17,013 nucleotides of DNA from Patescibacteria group bacterium UBA6065 (GCA_002428865.1 DIYB01000007.1:82652-99664), one strand, 5' to 3'. Positions 1 to 7,449 are shown, counted from the first letter of the stretch. Numbers and translations are program-made. Notes: a model not told the origin generated them from the sequence alone.

Positions 1-2
1 CC

Positions 3-98
3 CGAGGTGCACATCCGGCCGAAGTGATTGCTGCCATGGAACGAATACTTCTCGCTGCTGAGCGACGTATCGGACCGCGCGTACCCAAGAGTCTGTAA
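3..98 (+). CDS. C-terminal end of an unidentified protein (cut by window start)
   Basis: Frame 3 is open from the window edge to TAA at 96-98 and encodes 31 residues ending in RIGPRVPKSL. The peptide is alternately charged and hydrophobic (EVIAAMERILLAAERR) and would form an amphipathic helix, as expected for the tail of a folded protein. A promoter for the next gene begins 15 bases after the stop, which fits a real gene end here. Too little is present to name a family. An open frame of 31 codons can occur by chance, so the call rests mostly on position and composition. Confidence 0.5.
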   Translation, partial: RGAHPAEVIAAMERILLAAERRIGPRVPKSL

Positions 99-112
99 TA
101 CGACCGAAATCG

Positions 113-140
113 TTGTTTTTGAGACTTTTTTCTGTATAAT
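113..140 (+). promoter_or_regulatory. Sigma-70-type promoter, leaderless start
   Basis: TTGTTT (113-118), a 16-base spacer and a perfect TATAAT (135-140). The ATG at 148 lies after exactly 7 bases, so transcription should begin on or next to the start codon. Confidence 0.65.
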
Positions 141-147
141 GATCGCC

Positions 148-426
148 ATGACCCCCGAAGAGCGGAAGATGCTCGAAGAGGCCCTGAGGCTCTCCCGAGA
201 AACCCATACGATGATGAGGAAGCTCCACCGAGCGACTCTTATAGGGTACTTCTTCAAAGTGCTGTATGTGGCGGTCATTATCTTGATTGTTGTCGGATCC
301 TACTACCTCACACTGCCGTATATCAATCAGCTCAAGAGCCTCTACACAAATGTGGAAAGTACAGTCGGTAAGGTGCAGGGAGGTCTCGGTGGTGTCTCGG
401 ATCTTCTCGGGGGTCTGAAACAGTAA
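148..426 (+). CDS. Small single-pass membrane protein, unknown function
   Basis: The protein has 92 residues. Residues 1-30 are charged and helical (MTPEERKMLEEALRLSRE), one membrane helix covers about 31-55, and the tail is glycine-rich (VQGGLGGVSDLLGGLK). The frame is open further upstream to 28, but TATAAT at 135-140 lies inside that extension, so the ATG at 148 is the likely start, with no leader and no Shine-Dalgarno sequence. The stop is only 12 bases before tRNA-Phe, and no terminator is visible until 543, so the gene and the tRNA are probably made on one transcript. The layout, with a short cytoplasmic helix, one membrane span and a low-complexity tail, gives no function. I do not recognise a named family. 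Confidence 0.75.
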   Translation: MTPEERKMLEEALRLSRETHTMMRKLHRATLIGYFFKVLYVAVIILIVVGSYYLTLPYINQLKSLYTNVESTVGKVQGGLGGVSDLLGGLKQ

Positions 427-438
427 ACAGGAAAGTAT

Positions 439-514
439 GCTTGGGTAGCTCAGTTGGTAGAGCGCTCCCCTGAAGAGGGATAGGTCGCCAGTTCGATCCT
501 GGCCCCAAGCACCA
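439..514 (+). tRNA. tRNA-Phe (GAA)
   Basis: A full cloverleaf of 76 bases. The acceptor GCTTGGG pairs with CCCAAGC, the D-arm is GCTC/GAGC, the T-arm is GCCAG/CTGGC with loop TTCGATC, and CCA is encoded. The anticodon loop is CTGAAGA, giving GAA at 472-474. The base after the anticodon is G37 rather than the A usual in bacterial tRNA-Phe, and pair 27-43 is a C-U mismatch. Confidence 0.9.
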
Positions 515-517
515 TAC

Positions 518-543
518 AAAAAATCGACATGTGTCGATTTTTT
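518..543. terminator. Two-way Rho-independent terminator
   Basis: Perfect inverted repeat AAAAAATCGACA (518-529), loop TG, TGTCGATTTTTT (532-543). A run of T follows the stem on both strands, so it can end the tRNA-Phe transcript on plus and the nrdJ-adenosyltransferase transcript on minus. Confidence 0.85.
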
Positions 544-579
544 GCGTTGTGGCGAGTGATTCAATATCGATTGCTATGC

Positions 580-1101
580 CTAATACTCAATTCCTTTGGT
601 CGCAGGTATTCCTTTTTGGAACGGATGTTTGATTTCTTTCATCTCGGTGACGAGGTCTGCGCGGTCGATGAGTGATGGTGGACAATTTCTGCCAGTGAGT
701 ATGAGGTGTTCGATATGTGTGGTGAGTGAATCGATGAGGGCATGAAGCTCTTTCTCTGATAACAGTTTGAGATCGACAGCGTTGATGATTTCGTCGAGTA
801 TGATCATCTGCCATGTGCCGGTTTCTGCTTGAGTGCGTGCAAGTGTCGTGCCGATTCGTACTGCTTCCTCATGATCCTTTTTCGAAAGCTTATCATTGCC
901 AATACCGACAAATCCTTTGCCGGTACGTACGATTTCAAACTGAGGGGAGAGCTTTTCGAACACCGCGTCTTCACCTGATGACCACGGACCTTTGATGAAC
1001 TTGATCATGAGCGCACGTTTGCCGGTGCCCATGAACCTGAGTGCTTGGCCAAGTGCTGCGGTCGTCTTTCCCTTGCCGTTCCCTGTGAGTATTATGATCA
1101 T
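580..1101 (-). CDS. cobO: Cob(I)alamin adenosyltransferase, CobA/CobO/BtuR family
   Basis: This enzyme transfers the 5'-deoxyadenosyl group of ATP to cob(I)alamin to make adenosylcobalamin, in the cytoplasm. The protein has 173 residues from ATG at 1101. The ATP-binding loop TGNGKGKTTAALG sits at residues 6-18, ILDEI follows in the middle, and the family tail (LTGRNCPP..LIDRADLVTEM.. KHPF..GIPATKGIEY) is intact. A GTG at 1128 would add nine residues and overlap nrdJ by 16 bases. I prefer the ATG because the family normally begins close to the P-loop. There is no Shine-Dalgarno sequence. The gene lies 11 bases after the nrdJ stop and should be co-transcribed with it, so its product feeds the cofactor to that reductase. 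No B12 synthesis gene is in the window, which suggests scavenged corrinoid. Confidence 0.92.
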   Translation of the reverse strand: MIIILTGNGKGKTTAALGQALRFMGTGKRALMIKFIKGPWSSGEDAVFEKLSPQFEIVRTGKGFVGIGNDKLSKKDHEEAVRIGTTLARTQAETGTWQMIILDEIINAVDLKLLSEKELHALIDSLTTHIEHLILTGRNCPPSLIDRADLVTEMKEIKHPFQKGIPATKGIEY

Positions 1102-1112
1102 ACGAGGCGGTG

Positions 1113-3422
1113 TTAGACGATTTCGCACACCCCTGCGACACAGGCGAGCTCTTTTTTGACATCGAGTTCATCTTTCTTTTCGTAGGTGATTATTTTTGAA
1201 TAATCGATGTGTGCCACTCGGTGAGAGAGTTCGTGATACTGTGCCTCGCTAATCGCTTCGTACGGTGCGAGTGGGTAGACGTGATTGTCTCGTGGCAGAA
1301 ACGAGAGCCCACCGACAATGTCCCAGTTGCGGTAGACCCAATCAGCCACTTCGAGCCATTCGTCATCTCCGACAGATATGGTCACTGACGGGTTATGCTC
1401 GGTATAGTTTGTTTTTACCACTTTCCAATGCTCGAGTTGATCGATGGCGCGCACATCATCCTTGTAGAGTGAGCCTTCTGGTGCCTTAACGGGAAACTCG
1501 AAGACGTATGTTGTCGCGGTGCCCATCGCTTGTCCAATCTCTGGTTGATACGGCACCCCTTGGTCCTTCAACATCTTGAACAGGGAATCAGTGGCTGCAA
1601 TGCGGACACGTCGAATGTAGTAGGGAGCGTGTCGCGGGTGCATGCCCGATGAACAATCAACCATCTGAGAGAGGGTGCCTGACGGTTTGACACACGTGAT
1701 ACAGGTCGACGCTTCGATACCAAAACGTTCTGCATATATTTTGTTGATGCGTATAGCCTCATCACGCAATCGTAGAAGGACTTGTGGGTCACGTGCGATT
1801 GGACAATCCCACTGACCAGTGATCGATACACCGAGAAGTCGTTCGCGTTCGCAATTTTCTTTCCATTCTTTTGAGAGGTAGGGAAAATTCGTGAGTGTTG
1901 CTTGGTAGGTGCCAATGATTGTAGCGAGTCGTATCTTCTGCAAAAGTGACGCTTCGTCATCGGTTGATCGAGCGACGATTTCGGAGAGGTTACAGAATTG
2001 TTTTGACTGGAGGATGATCTCACCGCATGGGTTTGTTCCGATAGGCCCTGTCATGATCGTCCCTGATTCGTCTATGTATCCTTTTTGTTTGAGCACATCT
2101 ATCCGTCGAGCGGGGAGCGTACGTATGAGCGAACCTCGGTTGAATATACCGCGCTCACCTGAACCTGAGCGAACAAGCGCGGACCACTCCTCAATGAATT
2201 CAGCAGCTGTTGGTTTCTTTGTGTAGACAGCTGAATTGTTTGCGAGCATGCGTTGTGGCTCGGTCGTATAGAATGCACCCTTCTTTGAGTCGCGTATATC
2301 ACCATCATCGAGATCTGAGAGTGATATCATAGCGCTTCTTCTTACCCCTCCAGCAACGACACATTCACCAATCATGCACGCGATATCGTGAACGTCGATT
2401 GTCCTCAGTCTTTTGCCCTGACGTGAGAGCATCTTTGCTCGAGTAAAGGTAAGGAGTCGTTTGAGTGGTTCGGGTCCAGATGCCTTGCCTCCCATCGTTT
2501 TCAAGCGGGCACCTGCTGGACGTACCTCGGAGTAATCAAACTCGATGTCATGACCATCAGCCCATGTGCGCATGCCGAGCGCGAGCGCGTCAGCCCATCC
2601 TTCTTTGCTATCAGCGACGATGTGTGGAGGAAGCACTCGACCGGTCTGTGGTCGTATCTGTGGGAATTTCTCGACATTTTCGCTCTCAACCGACCACCCA
2701 ACACCGGTTCCACACATCGATATGTACATAACCTCTGCAAGATCTTGGAAACTTGCGGGTGCGATGTATGAACAGTTGTATGCACAGACATGGGTGGTCC
2801 GCACTGCTGGTCCCGCAAACTGGAGAAGTCTCATCGAGGGCATCGCGTTGTGTGAGAGAATCGCTTCGCGCAACTCTTCGTGCTCATGACCAGAGAGTTT
2901 GTCACCGAGTCGTTCTCGCATGAATGACATATATCGATCAACGGTCTCAATCCACGTCTCGCGTCTACCCTCATTTTCCATCCATCGAGAATATGTCCGA
3001 TAGTAGACAAACTCACCGAGTGGGTTTTTGAAATATTTCTTACTTTTTTCGGCCAGATCCTTCACATGGGGAGGCACGACGAGCCCGCTCTCGCGTATTT
3101 TTGTTCGCTCTTCGCGATACAGGATGTACGCTCTCGCAGCTTTCACGAATCCTGATGAAATGAGCTCTTTTTCGACTGAGTCTTGGATACCCTCGACGGT
3201 CGGTACAAATGTCCGGTGTTGCGAAGCGATTTCTTCAAGACCGCGATACACTTTCTGTGCTACGAGAGAAGCGTTTTCTCTCGACCCTTCACCAGATGCG
3301 ATCATCGATTTCTCGATTGCACGCTCAATCTTTGATATATCAAAAGGGACGAGTGACTCATCTCTCTTTTTCACGGTCGTGATAAGCCGCTCCTTGGGGG
3401 AGGGCTGGTGTGCCTCGCGCAT
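1113..3422 (-). CDS. nrdJ: Adenosylcobalamin-dependent (class II) ribonucleotide reductase
   Basis: Reduces ribonucleotides to deoxyribonucleotides without oxygen, using adenosylcobalamin to form a thiyl radical. It has 769 residues. An ATP-cone-like regulatory domain fills about 15-105 (VKKRDESLVPFDISKIERAI...). In the catalytic barrel C217 (NCSYIAP) and C477 (FCNLSE) would be the redox pair, and TNPCGEI at 463-469 gives the radical cysteine C466 and E468. The C466-C477 gap of 11 equals C408-C419 in the Lactobacillus leichmannii enzyme, as known from the family. The C-terminal relay pair is C761/C766 (CVAGVC), also spaced as in that enzyme. The L. leichmannii protein is not known to carry an N-terminal cone, so this is a cone-plus-monomeric-type arrangement. 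An extended -10 promoter lies 38 bases upstream and there is no Shine-Dalgarno sequence. The adenosyltransferase follows directly. Confidence 0.95.
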   Translation of the reverse strand: MREAHQPSPKERLITTVKKRDESLVPFDISKIERAIEKSMIASGEGSRENASLVAQKVYRGLEEIASQHRTFVPTVEGIQDSVEKELISSGFVKAARAYILYREERTKIRESGLVVPPHVKDLAEKSKKYFKNPLGEFVYYRTYSRWMENEGRRETWIETVDRYMSFMRERLGDKLSGHEHEELREAILSHNAMPSMRLLQFAGPAVRTTHVCAYNCSYIAPASFQDLAEVMYISMCGTGVGWSVESENVEKFPQIRPQTGRVLPPHIVADSKEGWADALALGMRTWADGHDIEFDYSEVRPAGARLKTMGGKASGPEPLKRLLTFTRAKMLSRQGKRLRTIDVHDIACMIGECVVAGGVRRSAMISLSDLDDGDIRDSKKGAFYTTEPQRMLANNSAVYTKKPTAAEFIEEWSALVRSGSGERGIFNRGSLIRTLPARRIDVLKQKGYIDESGTIMTGPIGTNPCGEIILQSKQFCNLSEIVARSTDDEASLLQKIRLATIIGTYQATLTNFPYLSKEWKENCERERLLGVSITGQWDCPIARDPQVLLRLRDEAIRINKIYAERFGIEASTCITCVKPSGTLSQMVDCSSGMHPRHAPYYIRRVRIAATDSLFKMLKDQGVPYQPEIGQAMGTATTYVFEFPVKAPEGSLYKDDVRAIDQLEHWKVVKTNYTEHNPSVTISVGDDEWLEVADWVYRNWDIVGGLSFLPRDNHVYPLAPYEAISEAQYHELSHRVAHIDYSKIITYEKKDELDVKKELACVAGVCEIV

Positions 3423-3460
3423 AGATAGCAGTGATTAACTAATTAATTGACTTTGAAACT

Positions 3461-3469
3461 AGTATAGCA
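3461..3469 (-). promoter_or_regulatory. Extended -10 promoter for nrdJ
   Basis: Minus-strand TGCTATACT, a TGn plus TATACT extended -10. No good -35 is visible. A start about 7 bases downstream leaves a leader of roughly 31 bases. A near DnaA box lies just upstream at 3489-3497. Confidence 0.5.
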
Positions 3470-3488
3470 AGTGATTCATACATCGTAC

Positions 3489-3497
3489 GGTGGATAA
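3489..3497 (-). promoter_or_regulatory. Near-consensus DnaA box upstream of nrdJ
   Basis: Minus strand TTATCCACC, 8 of 9 to the DnaA box TTATCCACA. It lies 20 bases upstream of the extended -10. One 8/9 match can easily occur by chance. Confidence 0.25.
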
Positions 3498-3505
3498 ACC
3501 ATTGA

Positions 3506-3535
3506 TTGCGCGCCCTCCATGTGCTCTGGTATGCT
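3506..3535 (+). promoter_or_regulatory. Promoter for the ArsR-type regulator
   Basis: TTGCGC (3506-3511), an 18-base spacer and TATGCT (3530-3535) preceded by TGG, an extended -10. The leader to ATG 3565 would be about 22 bases and contains no Shine-Dalgarno sequence. Confidence 0.5.
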
Positions 3536-3564
3536 GACATCACGTCACTAATGGTATCGAAACT

Positions 3565-3870
3565 ATGAAATCACCTCTGCCAAAGGAAGCATACGAAAAA
3601 AACGCTCATATTTATCGCATTCTTGCGAACCATAAACGTCTTGAGGTGCTCAATATCCTCAAGCGGGGAGAGACTGCGGTCGAGGATTTGCTCGACATCA
3701 CTGGTATGTCAAAAGCAAATCTCTCTCAGCACCTCGCACTCTTGCGTCACAACGGTCTCGTATCGACTCGCAAGGATGGGCTCAATGTGTACTATCGCAT
3801 TGTTGACCCTCGGATCGTTGAACCATGCAAGATTCTGCACTCGCTACGTCATCGTCATCTCGTCGTCTAA
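3565..3870 (+). CDS. ArsR-family winged-helix transcriptional regulator
   Basis: 101 residues, a typical length for a stand-alone ArsR-type DNA-binding protein. The fold reads as ANHKRLEVLNILKRGETAVEDLL, then the recognition helix at about 49-66 (SKANLSQHLALLRHNGLV), then the wing (RKDGLNVYYRI). The classic metal site ELCVCD of ArsR/SmtB is absent, since VEDLLDIT stands in its place. The only cysteine is C88, and the tail holds three histidines (HSLRHRH), which could bind metal or be chance. The inducer is therefore unknown. It is a single-gene unit between its own promoter and a two-way terminator, converging on hsp20. Nothing shows that it controls hsp20 or nrdJ. The family call is firm and the role is open. 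Confidence 0.88.
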   Translation: MKSPLPKEAYEKNAHIYRILANHKRLEVLNILKRGETAVEDLLDITGMSKANLSQHLALLRHNGLVSTRKDGLNVYYRIVDPRIVEPCKILHSLRHRHLVV

Positions 3871-3872
3871 AA

Positions 3873-3898
3873 CAAAAACCGCCAGGAGGCGGTTTTTG
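3873..3898. terminator. Two-way Rho-independent terminator
   Basis: Perfect stem CAAAAACCGCC (3873-3883), loop AGGA, GGCGGTTTTTG (3888-3898). It ends arsR on plus and the valS-prsW-hsp20 operon on minus, whose last stop codon is 7 bases away. Confidence 0.88.
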
Positions 3899-3904
3899 TG
3901 TAGG

Positions 3905-4369
3905 TTAGACCGATTTGACTCGGAGTTTGTTTTTCTTTGACTTGTCTACCTTTGGGAGACGGATGGTGAGGAGGCCGTGCTTTTCGACTGCTTCTGCTTC
4001 TTCAACTTCGATTTCTTCAGGGAGCATGATGGTGCGTGCAAATGAACCCCAGTAGAGCTCTTTGTGGAAGAAATCCTTACCATCTTCCTCGGCAACCTCT
4101 TCGCGTCGTCCTCGTACGCTCACCATGTCGCGAGTGATGTTTATATCGAGATCTTCGGGTCGCACACCTGCAACCATTGTTTTGATGACAATCTCATCAG
4201 GTGTTTGATACACATCGACTGCGAGCTCTGCGTCAGTCTCGGTCTCATCGAGAATGGCACGCTCTTCACCACGATGGTGTATCTGTCGCTCGTGAGGCGC
4301 ATCGAGTTCGCTTTCGTCGAGCTTGACGGTGCCTGTGAGTCTTTCAAAGAACGATTTTTTTGGTTGCAT
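3905..4369 (-). CDS. hsp20: Small heat-shock protein, Hsp20/alpha-crystallin family
   Basis: An ATP-independent chaperone that holds unfolding proteins in the cytoplasm. It has 154 residues. An acidic N-terminal arm (1-45) is followed by an alpha-crystallin domain at about 46-142, recognisable from AVDVYQTPDEIVIKTMVAGVR, ITRDMVSVRGRR, FHKELYWGSFARTIMLPEEI and the closing KHGLLTIRLPKV. The usual C-terminal IxI/V oligomer motif is weak, with LRV the nearest match. The gene lies 3 bases after the prsW-like stop and is the last gene of the valS operon. No Shine-Dalgarno sequence and no CIRCE element are visible, so heat control is not evident locally. Pairing with a membrane protease suggests a protein quality-control tail to the operon, which is inference. 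Confidence 0.95.
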   Translation of the reverse strand: MQPKKSFFERLTGTVKLDESELDAPHERQIHHRGEERAILDETETDAELAVDVYQTPDEIVIKTMVAGVRPEDLDINITRDMVSVRGRREEVAEEDGKDFFHKELYWGSFARTIMLPEEIEVEEAEAVEKHGLLTIRLPKVDKSKKNKLRVKSV

Positions 4370-4372
4370 GTG

Positions 4373-5071
4373 TTATTTCGTAATCTTTTTTACCCTCTCA
4401 AAGAGGAGGAGGAGCGCGAGAGCACCCATCCAGACGAATGAGAAGACGATAAACGTCTGCTCGCCGTTCTTATATAGTATATAGGTGTTGAAAAGCGTGT
4501 GCAATCCAATCGCGAGGACAAGACCGATGATACGGAATGCAATTTTTGCCATAACCGATCGATAAAACTCTCGTGCGATACAGTAGCCGAGTGCTGCTGA
4601 TGAAACGACATGGAGAAGTGATGCGCCAATGAATCGCATGTTGCCTGTCGCAAATGACGCCTGAAGATTGCCGTCGAGAAGAGGATTCAGGATGAACATG
4701 GTGTTTTCGAGTGCGGCAAATCCGAGTGCTGCCGTGATGAGGTAGATCATCGCATCTATCGGCTCGTCAAATGCGCGCGAGAGAAGTCCGGTGAATCCAG
4801 CAGCTGCGTATTTGAGTATTTCTTCGGCTGTTGCCCAGATGATGAGTGTCGCAATACCCATGCCAAACAGGCCGTAGGCCCATGCCTGGATTGGATACGC
4901 AATAGGTACGGCGACCATACCTGCAATAAAAGCGAGCATAATTCTCCCGCGTGGTTCAGGATTGAGTTTGTCCTCGCGGATCCAAAACCAGAGCCAGAAG
5001 AGGGCGGGGAGGATGCCTCCCATGAGTGAGTAAAAAAGTGCTGATGTTGTCGGTATGCTTATCTGGTCCAT
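4373..5071 (-). CDS. prsW: PrsW-like intramembrane metalloprotease (M82/CPBP-related)
   Basis: 232 residues and about eight hydrophobic segments. The PrsW signature is present: TAEEILKY at 81-88 (E83, E84), a DEPIDAMIY loop (102-110), LGFAALEN with E122, GASLLHVV with H154, and GLHTLFN with H191. In Bacillus subtilis PrsW cleaves the anti-sigma factor RsiW, which is family knowledge. No anti-sigma or sigma gene is seen here, so the target is unknown. The start overlaps the end of valS by 13 bases and the stop is 3 bases before hsp20, so it is read from the valS promoter, probably by translational coupling. The catalytic residues appear complete. The family is likely and a PrsW function in the strict sense is uncertain. 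Confidence 0.85.
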   Translation of the reverse strand: MDQISIPTTSALFYSLMGGILPALFWLWFWIREDKLNPEPRGRIMLAFIAGMVAVPIAYPIQAWAYGLFGMGIATLIIWATAEEILKYAAAGFTGLLSRAFDEPIDAMIYLITAALGFAALENTMFILNPLLDGNLQASFATGNMRFIGASLLHVVSSAALGYCIAREFYRSVMAKIAFRIIGLVLAIGLHTLFNTYILYKNGEQTFIVFSFVWMGALALLLLFERVKKITK

Positions 5072-7422
5072 GTCTCTATCATGAGCATTTTCTTGTGTGG
5101 TATCGGGAGGTGTGACCAGATTTCCTCGGTGACGTACGGCATCATTGGGTGGAGTGCGCGTATCGAGCGTTCGAGGATGTAGAGGAGGGTATAACGGATT
5201 GAATCGCGCACTGCGACATCCTCTGAAGCGAGCAAGGGTTTGGATGCCTCAATGATGACATCGGCGAATGTGTGCCATACGTATGCATAGAGTTTTTCTG
5301 ATGCGAGATGGTAGCGGTATGCGTCCATATCTTTTTCGACATCCGAGAGGTAGGTGTCACACTCCTCGATGAGTCGAGCATCATTGTCGGAGAGCGACGG
5401 TCGCTCGCCGTACGTGTATCCCTCGGTCGATGAGAGAACGAAACGGGTAATATTCCAGAGCTTATTTGCAAAATTTTTGTACGCCTTGAGTTTTTCTTCT
5501 GAGAGTTTGCAGTCACTTCCAGGACCGGTGCCGACAACGAGTGACATACGAAGTGCGTCTGTACCATATTTTTCAATCATGGCGAGAGGATCGACTGCAC
5601 CCTGAGATTTCGACATTTTCGATCCATCTTTGTTACGCATGATGCCGTGAAGATAGACGGTACGGAACGGTACATCTCCGAGAAGGTATGTCGACATGAG
5701 GATCATGCGTGCAACCCAGAAAAAGATGATGTCGTATCCGGTTTCGAGGACCGTGGTCGGATGATAGGTAGCGAGGTCTTGTGTTTTCTCTGGCCAGCCG
5801 AGTGTCGAGAAGGTCCAGAGACCAGATGAGAACCAGGTATCGAGCGTGTCTTGATCTTGAATGATATTTCTCCCTTTGCATATCGGACAAGTTGGTGAAT
5901 TCTCAACAGCAACAAATCCACTAAAAGATGTATCGAGGGATACAGATTTTTCTCTAATTTCTCTCCTTGTGTGTTCAAAGTCAGCAATGAAATTACCGTG
6001 ATGGTCGCCTATAGTCGTTGTAAAAATATGGTCACCATCACCATCTCTTCCTAAGGGTAGAGATGAGAATTGCGCTCTATTACAGTCGAAGCAGTAATAG
6101 AAAGGTACCTGGTGACCAAACCATATCTGTCGAGAGATACACCAGTCGCGGAGATTCTCGATCCAATTGACGTAGACGCGCGCGAATCGGTCCGGCACGA
6201 ATTCAATAGTCTGGTCGCGCACAACGCTGAGCATGAGCTCCTTGAGTGATTTACCACCACGGTGCTCTATTGGTTTTGTTACGTTGATAAACCACTGGAG
6301 TTTAGGCAACGGCTCGACGATACCGCCGGTACGCTCTGCGGTCGAAAGGTTTTGTTCGATCTCCTCTTCTTTCTCCATGAGACCGTTGTCACGAAGCCAT
6401 GTGGCGACGATGGTGCGCGCCTCTGCCGTCTTTTTGTCAGAGAGGAGAGCGCCTTTCACCGACATTTTTGCGTACTCATTGATGACCGGAATGATCGGGA
6501 GCTTGTGCCTCTGTGCGATGTCATAGTCGATCTGACTGTGCGCAGGTGTGACACCGAGCGCGCCGGTACCGAAGGCGGGGTCAACCGACTCATCGGCGAT
6601 TATTTTGATGTGAATCTTCTCTCCGGCGAACTCAATATCGTATTCCTTACCGACATACGCCTTATAGCGCTCATCGGATGGATGAACTGCGACAGCGACG
6701 TCACCGACTTTTGTCTCGGGACGCGTGGTGGCAATAGCGATGGGGAAGTCTTTTGCGTATCTAAATGTGTACAGTGTTGCTTTTCCTGGTGTGTAGACGA
6801 TCTCGTCGTCCGAGATGGTCGTCTGACCTTTTGGGTCCCAGTTGACTACGCGGTATCCACGATAAATGATGTCGTCATCATACATCTGTTTGAAAGCAGT
6901 GCGGACGGCGAGATTTCTCTTGTCATCGAGAGTGTAGGCTTCGCGAGACCAGTCGAGTGATGATCCCATTTTTTTCGTCTGGTGGACGATTGTGTCGTGA
7001 CTTTGGGATGCGTATGCTTTCACGCGTTCAAGGAACGCGTCGCGACCGAGATCGTGACGGCGCTTGCCCTCTTCTTTGTAGATGAGCGTCTCTACTTTTG
7101 ATTGCGTTGCAATCGCTGCATGGTCAGTACCGGGGAGCCAGAGCACTTTCTTGCCCTTCATGCGGGCATACCGTGCCATCATGTCTTCAAGTGCGAGCAT
7201 GAGCGCGTGTCCCATATGTAGAGTGCCGGTCACGTTTGGTGGTGGCAGAACCATTGAAAAGGGTTCGGTGTGTCGAGCAGGGAGCGTGTCCGGATTGAAG
7301 TATCCGCTCTTCTCCCACATCTCATAGATGCGTCCCTCGGTATCTTTTGGGTTGTAGGGTTTGAGGAATAGGGCAGGTATATTCGGCTCAGGTATTTTTT
7401 TCTTTTCAGGGCTTGGCTCCAT
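5059..7422 (-). CDS. valS: Valyl-tRNA synthetase
   Basis: Charges tRNA-Val with valine in the cytoplasm. It is a class I synthetase of 787 residues from ATG 7422. The HIGH motif is HMGH at 69-72 (PPPNVTGTLHMGHA), the editing domain follows, the zinc-type cysteines are C444/C447 and C512/C515, and the ATP-binding KMSKS is at 602-606. The frame is open to 7581, but those 53 residues are unlike the family and cover the promoter. Two things are odd. About 64 residues separate the two CxxC pairs, in a stretch with different base use. The protein also stops right after the anticodon-binding domain (TEEIWSHLP...IETWTR), without the C-terminal coiled-coil arm known from E. coli and Thermus ValS (951 and 862 residues). 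It is first in an operon with prsW and hsp20. Confidence 0.96.
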   Translation of the reverse strand: MEPSPEKKKIPEPNIPALFLKPYNPKDTEGRIYEMWEKSGYFNPDTLPARHTEPFSMVLPPPNVTGTLHMGHALMLALEDMMARYARMKGKKVLWLPGTDHAAIATQSKVETLIYKEEGKRRHDLGRDAFLERVKAYASQSHDTIVHQTKKMGSSLDWSREAYTLDDKRNLAVRTAFKQMYDDDIIYRGYRVVNWDPKGQTTISDDEIVYTPGKATLYTFRYAKDFPIAIATTRPETKVGDVAVAVHPSDERYKAYVGKEYDIEFAGEKIHIKIIADESVDPAFGTGALGVTPAHSQIDYDIAQRHKLPIIPVINEYAKMSVKGALLSDKKTAEARTIVATWLRDNGLMEKEEEIEQNLSTAERTGGIVEPLPKLQWFINVTKPIEHRGGKSLKELMLSVVRDQTIEFVPDRFARVYVNWIENLRDWCISRQIWFGHQVPFYYCFDCNRAQFSSLPLGRDGDGDHIFTTTIGDHHGNFIADFEHTRREIREKSVSLDTSFSGFVAVENSPTCPICKGRNIIQDQDTLDTWFSSGLWTFSTLGWPEKTQDLATYHPTTVLETGYDIIFFWVARMILMSTYLLGDVPFRTVYLHGIMRNKDGSKMSKSQGAVDPLAMIEKYGTDALRMSLVVGTGPGSDCKLSEEKLKAYKNFANKLWNITRFVLSSTEGYTYGERPSLSDNDARLIEECDTYLSDVEKDMDAYRYHLASEKLYAYVWHTFADVIIEASKPLLASEDVAVRDSIRYTLLYILERSIRALHPMMPYVTEEIWSHLPIPHKKMLMIETWTR

Positions 7423-7440
7423 AGATCGTTGTGCCCAAAA

Positions 7441-7449
7441 ATCATAGCA
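7441..7449 (-). promoter_or_regulatory. Extended -10 promoter for valS
   Basis: Minus-strand TGCTATGAT (TGn plus TATGAT), 18 bases before ATG 7422, giving a leader of about 11 bases. No clear -35 and no T-box leader are present. Confidence 0.5.

Noticed and set aside
3423..3564. Cobalamin riboswitch or NrdR boxes upstream of nrdJ
   Set aside because: The leader is only about 31 bases, with no room for a B12 riboswitch, and no pair of NrdR-like palindromes is seen. The TAATTAATTA run is simply AT-rich.
3565..3870. Arsenic-responsive ArsR
   Set aside because: The ELCVCD metal site is missing and no ars transport or reductase gene is near.
6262..6960. 232-codon open frame on the plus strand
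   Set aside because: Entirely antisense to valS, no start signal or recognisable domain, and a composition that follows valS codon structure.
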